Source: Burhinus oedicnemus (taxonomy: Eukaryota; Chordata; Aves; Charadriiformes; Burhinidae). From it: a stretch of 64,000 nucleotides of DNA. The stretch covers positions 1,319,139 to 1,383,138 of the forward strand of contig VFFE01009084.1 in NCBI GenBank assembly GCA_008921705.1, read 5' to 3'. Below the pieces are notes generated by a model that made no database searches, was not told the origin of the DNA, and saw only the letters and a list, made by a program, of their open reading frames with translations. Shown piece after piece: positions 47,154-58,365 of the stretch (positions are counted from its first letter, which is position 1; every line of letters begins with the position of its first letter). A program made the translations under genes and the position numbers.

Positions 47154-49823
47154 CATTGATGAGATCCCCTCTGAGTCTTCTCTTCTCCAGACTAAAAAAA
47201 CCCAAGTCCCTCAGCCTTTCCTCATAAGAAAGATGTTCCAGTCCCCTAATCATCTTTGTAGCCCTCTGCTGTACCCTCTCCAGCAGCTCCCTGTCCTTCT
47301 TGAACCAGGGAGCCCAGAACTGGACACAGTACTCCAGATGCGGCCTCACCAGGGCAGAGTAGAGGGGGAGGATAACCTTCCGCAACCTGCTTGCCACACT
47401 CCTCTTGATGCACCCCAGGATGCCATTGGCCTTCTTGGTCACAAGGGCACCTTGCTGGCTCATGGTCATCCTGTTGTCCACCAGCACTCCCAGGTCCCTT
47501 TCCACAGAGCTGCTTTCCAGCAGGTCAGCCCCTAACCTGTACTGGTGCATGGCGTTATTCCTCCCCAGGTGCAGTACCTTACACTTGCCCCTGTTGACCT
47601 TCATGAGGATTCTCTCTGCCCAACTCTCCAGCCTGTCCAGGTCACGCTGAATGGCAGCACAGCCTTCTGGTGTGTCAGCCACCCCTCCCAGTTTTGTGTC
47701 ATCAGCAACCTTGCTGATGGTACACTCTATCCCTTCATCTAGGTCATTGATAAATATGTTGAATAGGACTGGACCCAGTCCTGACCCCTGGGGAACACCA
47801 CTTGTCACAGACCTCCAACTAGACTCTGTGCCACTAAGCACAACCCTCTGAGCTCTATCTGCCAGCAAGGTTTCAATCCACCCCACTTCCATTCATCTAA
47901 CCCACACTTCCTAAGCTTGCCTGTGAGGATGCTGTGGGAGACAGTGTCGAAAGCCTTGCTGAAGTCAAGGTAGACAACATCCACTGCCCTCCCCTCATCT
48001 ATTTGTCCAGTCACGCCATCGTGGAAGGTTATCAGATTAGTCAGGCATGACTTCCCCTTGGTGAATCCATGTTGGCTACTTCTGATAACCTTCTCTTCCT
48101 CCAGATGCTTTGGGATGACGCCCAGAATGAGCTGCTCCATCATCTTTCCAGGGATGGAGGTGAGGCCGAGTGGCCTGTAGTTTCCTGGGTCTTCCTTCTT
48201 GCCCTTTTTGCAGACTGGAGTGACATTGGCTTTCCTCCAGTCTTCAGGCACCTCGCCTGTTCTCCAGGGCCCTTCAAAGATGATGGAGAGTGGCCCAGCA
48301 ATGACTTCTGCCAGCTCCCTCAGCACTCGTGGGTGCATCCCATCAGGACCCATGGACTTGTGGATATGCAGTTTACTTAACTGATCTCTAACTTGATCCT
48401 CCTCAACCAAGGGAAAGTCCTCCTTCCTCCAGACTTTCTCTGTTACCTGTAAAGTCTGGGGCTCCTGAGGGCTGGCCTGAGCAGTAAAGACTGAAGCAAA
48501 GAAGGCATTCAGTAATTCCGCCTTCCCTGCATCATCTGTCACCATGGCCCCTGTTCTCATTCAGTAGCAGGCCCACATTTTCTCTAGCTTTCCTTTTGCC
48601 TCCAATGTTCTTGAAGAAACCCTTCCTGTTGACCTTGACATCCCTTGCCAGATTTAATTCCAAGGAGGCCTTGGCTTTCCTCGTTTCGTCCCTGCATACT
48701 CTGGCAGCATTCTTGTAATCTTCCCAAGTGGTCAGTCCCTTCTTCCACTTAGTGTAAACTTCCTTCTTCCACTTGAGCTTTTCCAGAAGCTCCCTGCTCA
48801 ACCATGCAGGTCTCCTGCTTTTCTCGCCTGATTTCTTGCTCTTAGGGATGCACCGATCCTGAGCTTGGAGGAAGTGATGCTTGAATATGAACCAGCTCTC
48901 TTGAGCTCCCCTACCCTCTAGAAGCCCTAACCCATGGGATTTCTCCAAGCAGTTTCTTGAAGAGATCAAAGTTAGCCCTCGTGAAGTCCAAGGCTGCAAC
49001 CCTACTTGTCGTTTTATGCCTACTGCACATAATCCTGAATTTGATCTTCTCATGATCACTACAGGCAAGGCTGCCCCCAACCTTAATGTCCTCCAGCAGT
49101 CCTTCTTTGTTGGTCAGTGCTAGGTCCAGTAGTACACCTCTCCGTGTTGGCTCCTCCACCACCTGAGTCAAAAAGTTGTCATCAAGACACTGGAGGAACC
49201 TCCTGGACTGTACCTGCCTAGCTGTGTCGCCTTCCCAGCAGATATCAGGGTGACTGAAGTTCCCCATGAGAACCAAGGCCTGTGATTGTGAGGTGGCTCT
49301 CAGCTGCCTGTTGAAGGCCTCATCAACTTCTGCATCCTGATCAGGTGGCCTGTAATAAACCCCCACAACAGTGTCCCTCATGTTAGCCTGCCCCTTAATC
49401 CTTACCCACAAGCTCTCAATTCTCTCTTCATCCGCCCCCAGGAACAGCTCAATGCATTCCAGTGGCTCTCTCACATAAAGAGCAACGCCACCACCTCGCC
49501 TTGCTGGCCTATCTTTCCTAAAGAGCACATAGCCATCCATGACAGCATTCCAGTCATGAGCTATCCCACCATGTCTCAGTAATTGCAATGGGATCATGGC
49601 CCTGCGACAGCACACAGATCTCTAGTTCTTCCTGTTTGTTCCCCATGCTGCGTGCATTGGTGTAAAAGCATTTCAGAGAGGCAGATGAACATGTAGTTTT
49701 TACCCATGAGGGGTGGTAGGCCTCCTGATTCTCAAAAATACTAGTACACTGCATCACAAGTGCTGAGCTACTGCATGCAGGTGCCTCTCCAGTGAGCCCA
49801 GTTATATCCCTGTTCCCCTTCAA
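47154..49823 (-). pseudogene. CR1 ORF2 (endonuclease + reverse transcriptase), broken
   Basis: Read in order on the minus strand. 49710-49554: CFYTNARSMGNKQEELE and the catalytic ITETWWDSS. 49615-48925: WNAVMDGYVLFRKDRPA, GGGVALYVREPLECIELFL, VGVYYRPPDQDAEVDEAF, GNFSHPDICW, LDLALTNKEGLL and CSDHEKIKF. 49000-48545: GRGAQESW, SRRPAWLSRELLEKLKWKKEVY and SLELNLARDVK. 48560-47900: [45 protein letters not shown] and [16 protein letters not shown]. 47892-47154: [17 protein letters not shown] and VADDTKLGG. Frameshifts join all five pieces. The endonuclease GDFN site reads GNFS, and the RT box reads VADD where copy A has FADD. Inactive. Confidence 0.95.
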
Positions 49824-49895
49824 ATCTAGTTTAAAGCCCTCTCAATGAGCCCTGCTAACTCTTGCTCTAGAACCCTTTTCTCCCTGCGAGATAGG
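47154..49895 (-). mobile_element. CR1: CR1 LINE, copy B, long but 3'-truncated
   Basis: About 2.74 kb of CR1 in minus orientation and of the same subfamily as copy A, keeping what A lost in its internal deletion. At the high coordinate it reaches the region upstream of the endonuclease (TTTAAAGCCCTCTCAATGAG, CCCTGCTAACTC, GAACCCTTTTCTCCCTGCGAG). At the low coordinate it stops inside ORF2 at 47154: the last ~75 codons, the 3' UTR and the octamer tail are missing. LINEs begin copying from the 3' end, so this end must have been lost after insertion or through a rearrangement. Confidence 0.96.
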
Positions 49896-52800
49896 CTCTT
49901 CCCTAAACATGATATGATAGACAATGATGTATGATACTGGCTTATTTAATGTTTTAAATAATATAGACAATGCAAAAATTAACGTCACTTTTAAAATTTA
50001 CACTATATTGTAAGGAAAAAAGTAAGATCATACACTTATGGACAGGTTTCTGTTCAAACAAAAGAACTTTCGATAAGTCTGATGTTGTAGGACCTATGAA
50101 TGAACAGAGTTTCAAGACATTTTAACATTACCTAAATTAATTTTCATAAAGAATACAGAAATCTAATAGTTTGACTTTCAAATACTCCTGTAACCAATCC
50201 AAACAAAGAGCTCGTGTTGGTACAGATGCTTTCATACAGGGATGCCATCACTTGGATCCCCTGAATGGATTTTGCTGTCAGTCTGAACAAAATTGTGGAA
50301 TAACTGCTTTGTAATGAGCTGGCTATTCATCCATTTAGTGAATTGTAATCCTTCCTGTATGAATTGGCAATGGAAAACTGAGCTAGATGTTCATTCTATT
50401 GCAATGGGAGAAAATTGGCCATCACACAACCTGCTTGGCTTTCAAACTAGGCTGCCTAAGCAGTCCCAGAGCACCTAGGCAGTACACTTGAATAAAATGA
50501 GGCTCTTGCTAAACATACAGTGTTTAAAAAAATCAAAACAGCAATATTTCTCTATGAACTATTTAAAATTTAAAAATGGAAAACAGGCATATATCCACTG
50601 CTTTTTAATGACAATTTCCAGAAGTCCTATATCCTGCATGACGTCAGTTGAGGTAATTGAGCTTGAGCCTCTCCTGTACCTGAGAGAGAGAGGAGGTCCT
50701 GGGTGATTAATTGGCTCTTGCTTTCTGAATTTTTGAGCTAGATGTACAGCAGCCAGAGTTAGAACCACGTCCAGGCAGCTTCAACTTCTCCTGATGGCTT
50801 GCAGCCTTTACCAGACCTCGCACCAATGCAGGGGTGCTTGGACACTTCTTTGCAGGAGAATCATCCAGACAAGAACTCTGAAACAGTGAGCTTGTCCTCA
50901 TGTAGAAACATGTCTCTAAAGGAGATCTCTCTCTCCTGGCCAGTTGTGGCCTCTCTGTACCTGCAAGTAGATATCTCAGCCTATTCTACTCCAAGTGCTG
51001 TACTGCTGCATGGTGTGCATTGCATTTTTCAGGCTTGCCTTTGAGCACAGCTGAAAAATTTCACTTTGTTCTGCCTCTGCGCTCCACCCACCAGATACCT
51101 CCTAGGCAAAGTGCATTTGTAACAGCACACATTAGTTACCAGGTCAAACGTATTGCATTTAAACCACAGAATCATTTATGAGACAAGCTGGGGGTCCTTC
51201 AGAAACCTCCTCCCTCTCTGTGTGGACTGCAACAACAAATGGGATGGACGGCAACCTTTGAAGAAGCAGTGCCACAGTTAAGACACTGGGTGACTCAGTG
51301 AAAGCAAGTCCTTATTCAAAGATCATTTGTTGAAGGAAGCCAGGCTGCCTCTTGCTCCAGCAGAAACCAAATGTGCTGGCCTGCAAGGCATGCAATAAAG
51401 CTTATCTCCCTGCTCAGGGTGTTCCCATAGGATTGCTTGAATGGGATTAGGGCCAGAGGAGAAAATTTCTTATTCTAGAGAACTGGTACAGTCTGCGTAT
51501 GGAAATTAGTCTGGTGGAACTGAAATATTTTTTTTTTCTTTCAGTTTATGCTTGGACAATTCTGAGTAACAGATTGTTGTTGACATCTGCTGAGGTGCTA
51601 TGAAGAGAGCCTATTTTGCAGGGCCACGTTCAGTTTGTACCCCAACTAGCAATGAGCAGCTAAAGCTGAACATTAAATGTCATAACCTCTGTGGAAATCT
51701 CAATGAAGTAAAAAATCAATATGCCTCAGATCTCACCAGGAGAATTATCATGCAAAGGAAGCACCTCGTGTGTTTGCTTGAATGATGCTGAACACTTAGA
51801 GAATGCTGCCAGGGTGAGGAAGGGCGATCTATCAGAAATCTTTGTACACAGAAGAGAGTGAATTATACCCCATTTCCTAGTCTCTCTGACCCCTCTTCGC
51901 TGCTTTATGTAGCAAAGAGGAAACTGCTACCCCTATGAATTGTGTGTGAATTTGCAGGCTCACATTGCAGCAGCTGAAGTACAGAGCAGACAGTTTCACA
52001 AGGATTCAAGCTGTTAATGGCTAAAATTCTGGCAAACATTAAAGCTGCCTTAGGACTAAGCCTTGTTCTTGCTGAAGTTAACACAGCCGGTTCTCACCCT
52101 TACTGCCAGGGCCGGCAGGAAGGGCAGCTGGGATAAGTATCATATGAAAGTCTGGTTGGGAGCCGGGACACCTGTGGAGCCCGTTTGGCTCTGGCTCCTG
52201 TGTGTGTAAGGAAAGGCAAGCAGGAATGGGCTGTGTTTTATGGATCCTCCCATTCACCCCTCTCAGAGTCACAAGGTGAGCAGTGTTGTTAGGCTTGTGG
52301 CACTAAAAGTGGAGCTTTTTCAAGGTCCTCCTCCCCCAGAAAAAAAAATAAATCTATAACTCACCCACTCCTAAATAGGGTCTGAGTCTGCGGCTCCTCC
52401 GCTTTTCCACCCATAATTAAGCATGGGTATAACTGCCATTGTCAATAGGTTTCCATTTGAGAGACTAGTTTTGATTTAAGTGTGCTCAAGAAACTTCTCC
52501 ATAGAAAGAAATACAGTATTTATTAACCAAAAGGCACACAGCCATTAGAACAAGAATTAAAACTTTACATGAACATTTGAAACCCTTCACATGCACATTA
52601 CCTTCCCTATATTTAATCTGCCAATTCAAGCTTAAGCTAGTTCACTTTATCCATCCCCTAACAAATGCCAGGCTGGGTGAGACTTATTTCATTCCTACAA
52701 ATAAATCTCTCCCAGCTGGTATATTTTTGCTTTCTCCTTTAAAATTAATTCCTTCTTCACCATGCCTATGCTTTGTTTCTTTTGTGTTCCTACTCAAAGT

Positions 52801-53942
52801 CAGGGCTGCAGCAGTACAAAGCTTCTAAGCGACTCTCCCATGTAAGCACAGAGGATTGTCCCCACACCGGTTAGTCCTGCAGACACACCATTTACTTCCA
52901 GACAACCTCAGGCTTGAACATATGAGTTATTTTTCTCTAAAAACTACTTTGAATCCGGGCATGCGCTAATCTCCTAAGAGGAATCCTTAGCAAACAGAGC
53001 GAGTTCTTTGTTTTTTTTTTAAGTCATGAATGCAAAACTCTCTTTTGCCAGACAGGTAGCCAAATGCCCACATAAGAGCATGTATTTTTAAAAAAAACAT
53101 TAACACTAAAGGGAATCACTGGTTATGTTTGCTTGAGTTTGCATATTTGAAGAGAATTTATAAACTCACTTTACTTACAAATTTTTGAGAGAAGCCTTGT
53201 CAAGGGCATGTGAAATAGAAACACTGGTCTGACGGTGCCCAAGAATGACTGGCATCAGGCTTAACTCATTAATTTATCAAGGATCTGGCAGTCAATCAAT
53301 AGGAAATTATCTGTGCTGTATTGACATAAATCATAATTGGTTTCCCTTGAATGCCATGCCAAATCCTTAACAGAATGAGTTACTGTATGTTTTATGCCAG
53401 TTTTCTTTCTTTATCAGTTCTGCTCAAATCCTTCTTTGAATGCAGACGAACAGTAGTATCCTCAGCAGAGCAACCCCTTGGGAACACAGGAATTGCCATA
53501 CCTAACCCAGCATCCTGCATCTAACAACAGATAATACCTGATGTCTCAGAAGTCAGGGAAGTAAGGAAGAAAATACATCTGTTCAACCATGCATTGTGAT
53601 CACAGGAAACGGGATTTTAAGAGACTTTTGTGTCTCTTCTCTAAATGGGAAATGTGGCTCCATCTCTTTTTCCCTGCATAGCATCTGCATACATGTGCCT
53701 ATCAATACAGTATCACATTCACACCCTCAAAATTTTGCTCAGAAATTGATTTCTTACTGAGTATGACTTTTTTCTTAGAACCTAAAGGAAGAGCACTGCA
53801 AAGCAGCATTTTTATTTGTCCTTTATTTCTCAACTGACAGTTTCGTCTATGGGCACAAGGTTGCTGAAGGTCATGGTACCAACCTGGACTTTCAAATGCT
53901 GCTAGTCACACTCTGCCCAGCTGGTGGAGTATCTGAGGAGAC

Positions 53943-54506
53943 CTAGAACAAAATTAAACCAGCTCTGCCTTGAAGGCCTGCTACCTGTTTGCAATCAGCT
54001 GTGAGGTGGAGTTTCCTCCAAAGCCCTGCTAACGCCAGGACTGCCAGCAGTCTTTCTCTGAAGCCTTTCTTCTTCTCTGATGACCAGCATTGAATGGGGC
54101 CGACACCAACCTCTTTTTCCCTCCAGCTGCGTTTTCTCCTGTTAAAAAAGACTGGAGAAGCAGCGGTGAGGCTTACTCTCCTAAGCCCTGCTAACCCCCT
54201 GTTCTGGGACAGAAAGAAGTAGAAAAGGAGAGAAAAGGAAAGAAAAAGCTGTAAGAAAGGAAAAGGATGGATATGGGAGGGTTTCACATTCACAACTTCC
54301 TCGTGAGCAGGGAAGTTTTCCGTCATCCTACAGTCAATGAACCAAACTCGGTCATGTTCACTGGCTTCTGCCTTTCTGAAGCAAGTCACAGGACCTGGAG
54401 TAGACCTTGCCTCGCAGAGCTGCTGCTGGCAGGGTAAACGGAGAGGCTGATGCCAGATTAAAAGACAAGCAGCTTCACTGGGTTCATGGCAATTAAGAGC
54501 AAACAT
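53943..54506 (-). other. Unassigned 187-codon open frame
   Basis: The longest open frame not explained by a transposon. It starts MFALNCHEPSEAACLL, has a hydrophobic, aromatic stretch (FLQLFLSFSLLFYFFL, about residues 83-100) and a Lys/Arg-rich part after it (NRRKRSWREKE). I recognise no domain. The hydrophobic and charged stretches come from pyrimidine/purine-rich DNA. A chance frame is the likeliest explanation. Confidence 0.12.
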
Positions 54507-54686
54507 AGACTAATGCAACAGTAACACTGCAGTAAATATCTCCTCCTGTTTTCTTTTTTTTCCTGACTTTTGTTTCTGTATTTATTATACATATTTTCTC
54601 ATCATACACTAAGTACTATGCTACTTTGAAATTCTTGCTGGATTAACAGCTCCTAAACTAGACACACTGACATTTAGAAAATTTTT

Positions 54687-54714
54687 GTCTTTTTTTTTTT
54701 TTTTTCCTTTTTTT
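54687..54714. repeat. T-rich run
   Basis: T run of 28 bases interrupted by C at two places. No retrocopy body adjoining. Confidence 0.85.
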
Positions 54715-56289
54715 CAACAAGCTGTTCTAAGTGGAATAACACATTCCAGGATGTACTTCCATCAGCCAAAATAAGCATACTTTGTATCTGTTCGGGCATG
54801 CGGCATACATCTTAGATGAGCTTGTATTAACTCACTAACCAGCCAAGACCCAGGACTTAAAATGTCCCGTAATTTTTTGGCACTTGAACTGTGTACTTAG
54901 AGCAATATCGTCGGCTGACAGTTTGTTGATTAAAAACAAGCCAAGTAAAGCACATGCAGATGTCAGTGCTTGATTTAAATGATTATTCGCATACTCTCCT
55001 AGGTTAGATAAAAAACCCCATTTCTTTCTGCAGAATAACAATGTAATATGTAAGCTGGGGTAACAACAAGACTTTTTCCCCCTTTTTAGTAAAATTGCTC
55101 TTACTATAGGTCTATATAATACACTTACAGCAAACTGTTAAGTGATCTTTTAAATATCTTTCCCCAAAATTGTATTCCCTGAAGCTATTCTCAGCTTTAG
55201 AAAGAGCTGCTTGTTTTAAAAGAAAACAAACAAATACAGAAAAAAACATAATCCTTTTTAGATTGCAATAATTAAAAAATTAAATAGATTGTTTTTCTTT
55301 TGTAGACCACCATAAAAGATTAAGGCTATATAAATGCATACTATTGTAATAATAAAACACAGTGGTCTCAAAGAAGTTAGTAAGTGTTCTGATCCAACAG
55401 CCCTTCATATAATACAACTAGAGATTTGAGAATATATTTATCATGTCAATGTATGATGAGTCCCTTATCCTAGAAACAAGACCATGAAAGAGAATAGAAA
55501 AAGTTAAAGAAATACAGAAAATACTGCATGTCATAGTACAAAATGCGGGGGACACTTCCCCATGACTACATGAACCCAAACTGCAGAAGATAAAGCATTT
55601 AACTGTCCTAGGCAGGTATGAAATGATGTCAGCATAACAGATATCAAAGTTGCCATGGAAAAAACTCCAGGCACAAGGTGAGAGTTTGAAGTGCTGTGGA
55701 GAGAAGAAAATGGATAAAGAGAATAAAATCATTATACACTATAGCAAAATAAACCTAGGGAAAACAGCTCTGTGGGCAGGTGAATGAGTGATCTGTTGTG
55801 ATGATATATACTCCAAAGAACAGTTACTAGTAGTTATCTCTCTCTTACAGATATGCAATCAGACCAGGTCTTCATTCCAAGATACTAAAACATTCCCAGG
55901 AAATATCTGAAATAATAACAACACAAGAGGAATTGTAAACAGCAGTGGGAAGTGATGCAATACAAAAACATACTTTCAGCATCGTTGCCAAAACCTCCAT
56001 TTTATACCAAAAGGTTAATAACATTTTCTTTCTTTTTTAATAGCTACATAGACAGACACATCCTCAGAATAATTTCATGCACAGCTAACTCTTTCAAGAG
56101 GGTCTCAAAAGAATTTCTGAGAAGAAAAAGGATCTGTCTCACAAAAAAGAAGAACAGCATCTTGGGACAAAAGCTTGATAGCTAGGAACAAGTGAGAAAA
56201 GTAAGTGTAAGCAATGCTGACTTGGATGAGGGACAAGAGTAACAGAACAGAGGAGAACAACATCGTAGGAAGAACAAAAAGGGAGAGAA

Positions 56290-58365
56290 CAGACCTCATT
56301 TCTGAACTTCTCAGTTGCCTGTGTATTAATGCAAAAAGCATGAGGAACTATCTGGCAGAGCTGGAAGTCCTTAAACAAGATCAAAATTATGAGTCAACTA
56401 TAATAGAGACCTGGTGGGAATATTCACATGGCTGGAATATTTAACAGTTTATTCAGCCAGGGAAAAGGAGGAAAGAGGTGCTGCTGAGTGGCAGAATGTA
56501 AAAAGATATAGAACTATATAAAAGCATCTTGGTAATAATGAGGAAAAAGAGCAAAGGTCTTATCCTGGCAAATGTCAGCCATCAAACCAGGAGGATCAAG
56601 CAGAAGACACTTCAGTGAGAAATTAGCAGAAAGCCCCCAAGGTACAGGTCTTCACAGTAATAGGGAGCTTGAAAGCTCCAAGCATCTCTTGGGAAAGGAA
56701 CAGAGTAGAGCAGGCTCTCCTGAAACTTCCCGAAGAGGAATTTTGACAATTTTTTGATGCAGAAAATTGTGAAAACAACCAGAAGGGAAGTAGGTCTGAA
56801 TCTGAGCCTAGCCTGTAGGGAAGAGTTATTTGAAAATGTCAGAGTGGAAGGTAAAAATAGGAGTGAGATGAGGAAATGAGAATTAAATATTCTCCACAAG
56901 TGGGAAAAAGCAAAGTCAAGATATTGGACTGCACAGAGGAACTCAAAGAACTAATAAATAAGATCCCATGGGAAACAGGGAAAAGGAGTTCAGAAACGTT
57001 GACCCCCAAGGAGGTAATAAAAGCAAAATTGTAGAATATTCTAGGATGGGTATAAAAGGTACCAAGAAAACAGTTTGGTAAACCACAAGGACCTCAGAGA
57101 GAGGAAGGAGGTGTACCAGAAGTGGAAATAAAGTCTGACTATTTAGAATGACTAAAATCAGAAAGGTCATAGTGTGAAATGAGATATGACTCAAAACAAA
57201 TACTAAAGGGAGGAAATAGTCGATTAGCAGAAAAAAAAAAAGGGAAAATAAGAAAAGAAAGGGAAAATAAAAGAAATAAGTTGGGGGGGAGGGGAAGACA
57301 GAGAAAGCTAAAAGTCTGAAGTGCTTAGCATCTTCCTTTGCTTTGATCTTCAGTAAAATGCCAGATGGGGTCAAAAGCTATCAGACATGAGGAACAAGAA
57401 TCTAGGTTACTTAAGGGAAAGACAAGCTACAGAACACTTTAGTGGGGTTTGTTTGTTTCCAAATTTGCTAGGCCTAGTGGAATTCACCTTAGGCTCTTAA
57501 ATATGTTGAATCAGTGGCAGAATCATGAGTGACTGCCATGAGAAAACTTTCATGAAGGATTGGTCCGGAAAACTGAAAAAGGTCAAACAAGCAGCCTATT
57601 TCAAAAGCAGTAGAGAAGATGAGAATAGGGAGTTCATTTAACATCAGTTCCCAGAAAATGCTGGAAAATCAGACAAACTATTTGTAAAAGTCAAGACTGC
57701 AAAGAAAGAAGTAAGAGGCCAGGTGGATTTGTCAAGCAAAAATCAAACCAAACCCATCCAGTTTTCCTCTTTGACAGGAAACAGGCTGTGTGGACAAAGG
57801 AAGACATGTCAAATGTCTTCATTTTTGTAAAGCTCTTGACATTGTCTCATGTAACATAACAAAGGGGTTAGACAAACTTGATCCAGGGGAAAATACTAAA
57901 CCATGGGAAGGACAACTGGTCAGACACACAGAGGAAGGTTCATGGTCAAAAAGGAAGGCAGCATCAAGCAGCATTTCACCACAGGTGTATCTTGAGCTCA
58001 TACTACTCGCTATTTTAATGACCTGGAAGATAGTGTAGGGCATATGGTTGTTACATTTTCATGTGACACAGCAAATTAGAAAACGGGGTTAGAATTAAAA
58101 AAAGACCTTAGCAAACTGAAAAGATGTTCTGTAGAAATACTGACTTGGTAGCATATTTGCAGCAAAGGATGTCTGAGTTTGATAGATGATCAAAAGCTGA
58201 ACATCAGTCACCAATCTCATATTGTGGCAAAAAAGATAAATATTGTACTGGGATGTGTAAACAGAAATAATTTCTGTGAGACATTTGGAATATTTCTTCC
58301 ACTCAATTTCCTAAAATTCTTTGTCCTAAGAAGATATTATTTAAGTAATATTAGCTCAGTGCAAT
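56290..58365 (+). mobile_element. Ancient CR1-like LINE, copy F, near full ORF2 length
   Basis: Plus-strand remains of a very old CR1, recognisable only at protein level. It follows the CR1 order from endonuclease start to the C-terminal region of ORF2 over about 2.1 kb, with stops and shifts throughout. The DNA no longer aligns by eye with copies A-E. The expected 3' tail octamers are not visible after 58365. Insertion probably predates the other CR1s by a wide margin. Confidence 0.8.
56325..58320 (+). pseudogene. CR1 ORF2 remnant (copy F)
   Basis: Matching landmarks in order. 56325-56440: INAKSMRNYLAELE and IETWWEYSHGWN (A/B: TNARSMGNKQEELE, ETWWDSSHDWN), keeping the endonuclease Asn and Glu. 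56920-56975: a stretch ending NKIPWE. 57104-57127: KEVYQKWK. 57304-57355: EKAKSLKCLASSFALIF. 57640-57760: LTSVPRKCWK, then GGFVKQKS, where relatives have LTSIPGK and HGFTKGKS. 57784-57850: CLHFCKALDIVSCNI ([15 protein letters not shown]). 57985-58030: LELILLAILMTW ([13 protein letters not shown]). 58170-58260: DDQKLNISHQSHIVAKKINIVLG (two segments, like [10 protein letters not shown] and KKANGILGC). The catalytic FADD box is not clearly kept. Not coding. Confidence 0.78.

Larger units (their letters stand above)
49896..56289. other. Non-coding sequence between CR1 copies B and F
   Basis: About 6.4 kb without a gene I can support. The 187-codon frame at 53943-54506 is listed separately. A stretch at about 53240-53400 looks like a candidate conserved non-coding element. 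A T-rich run lies at 54687-54714. The rest shows nothing recognisable. Confidence 0.55.
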
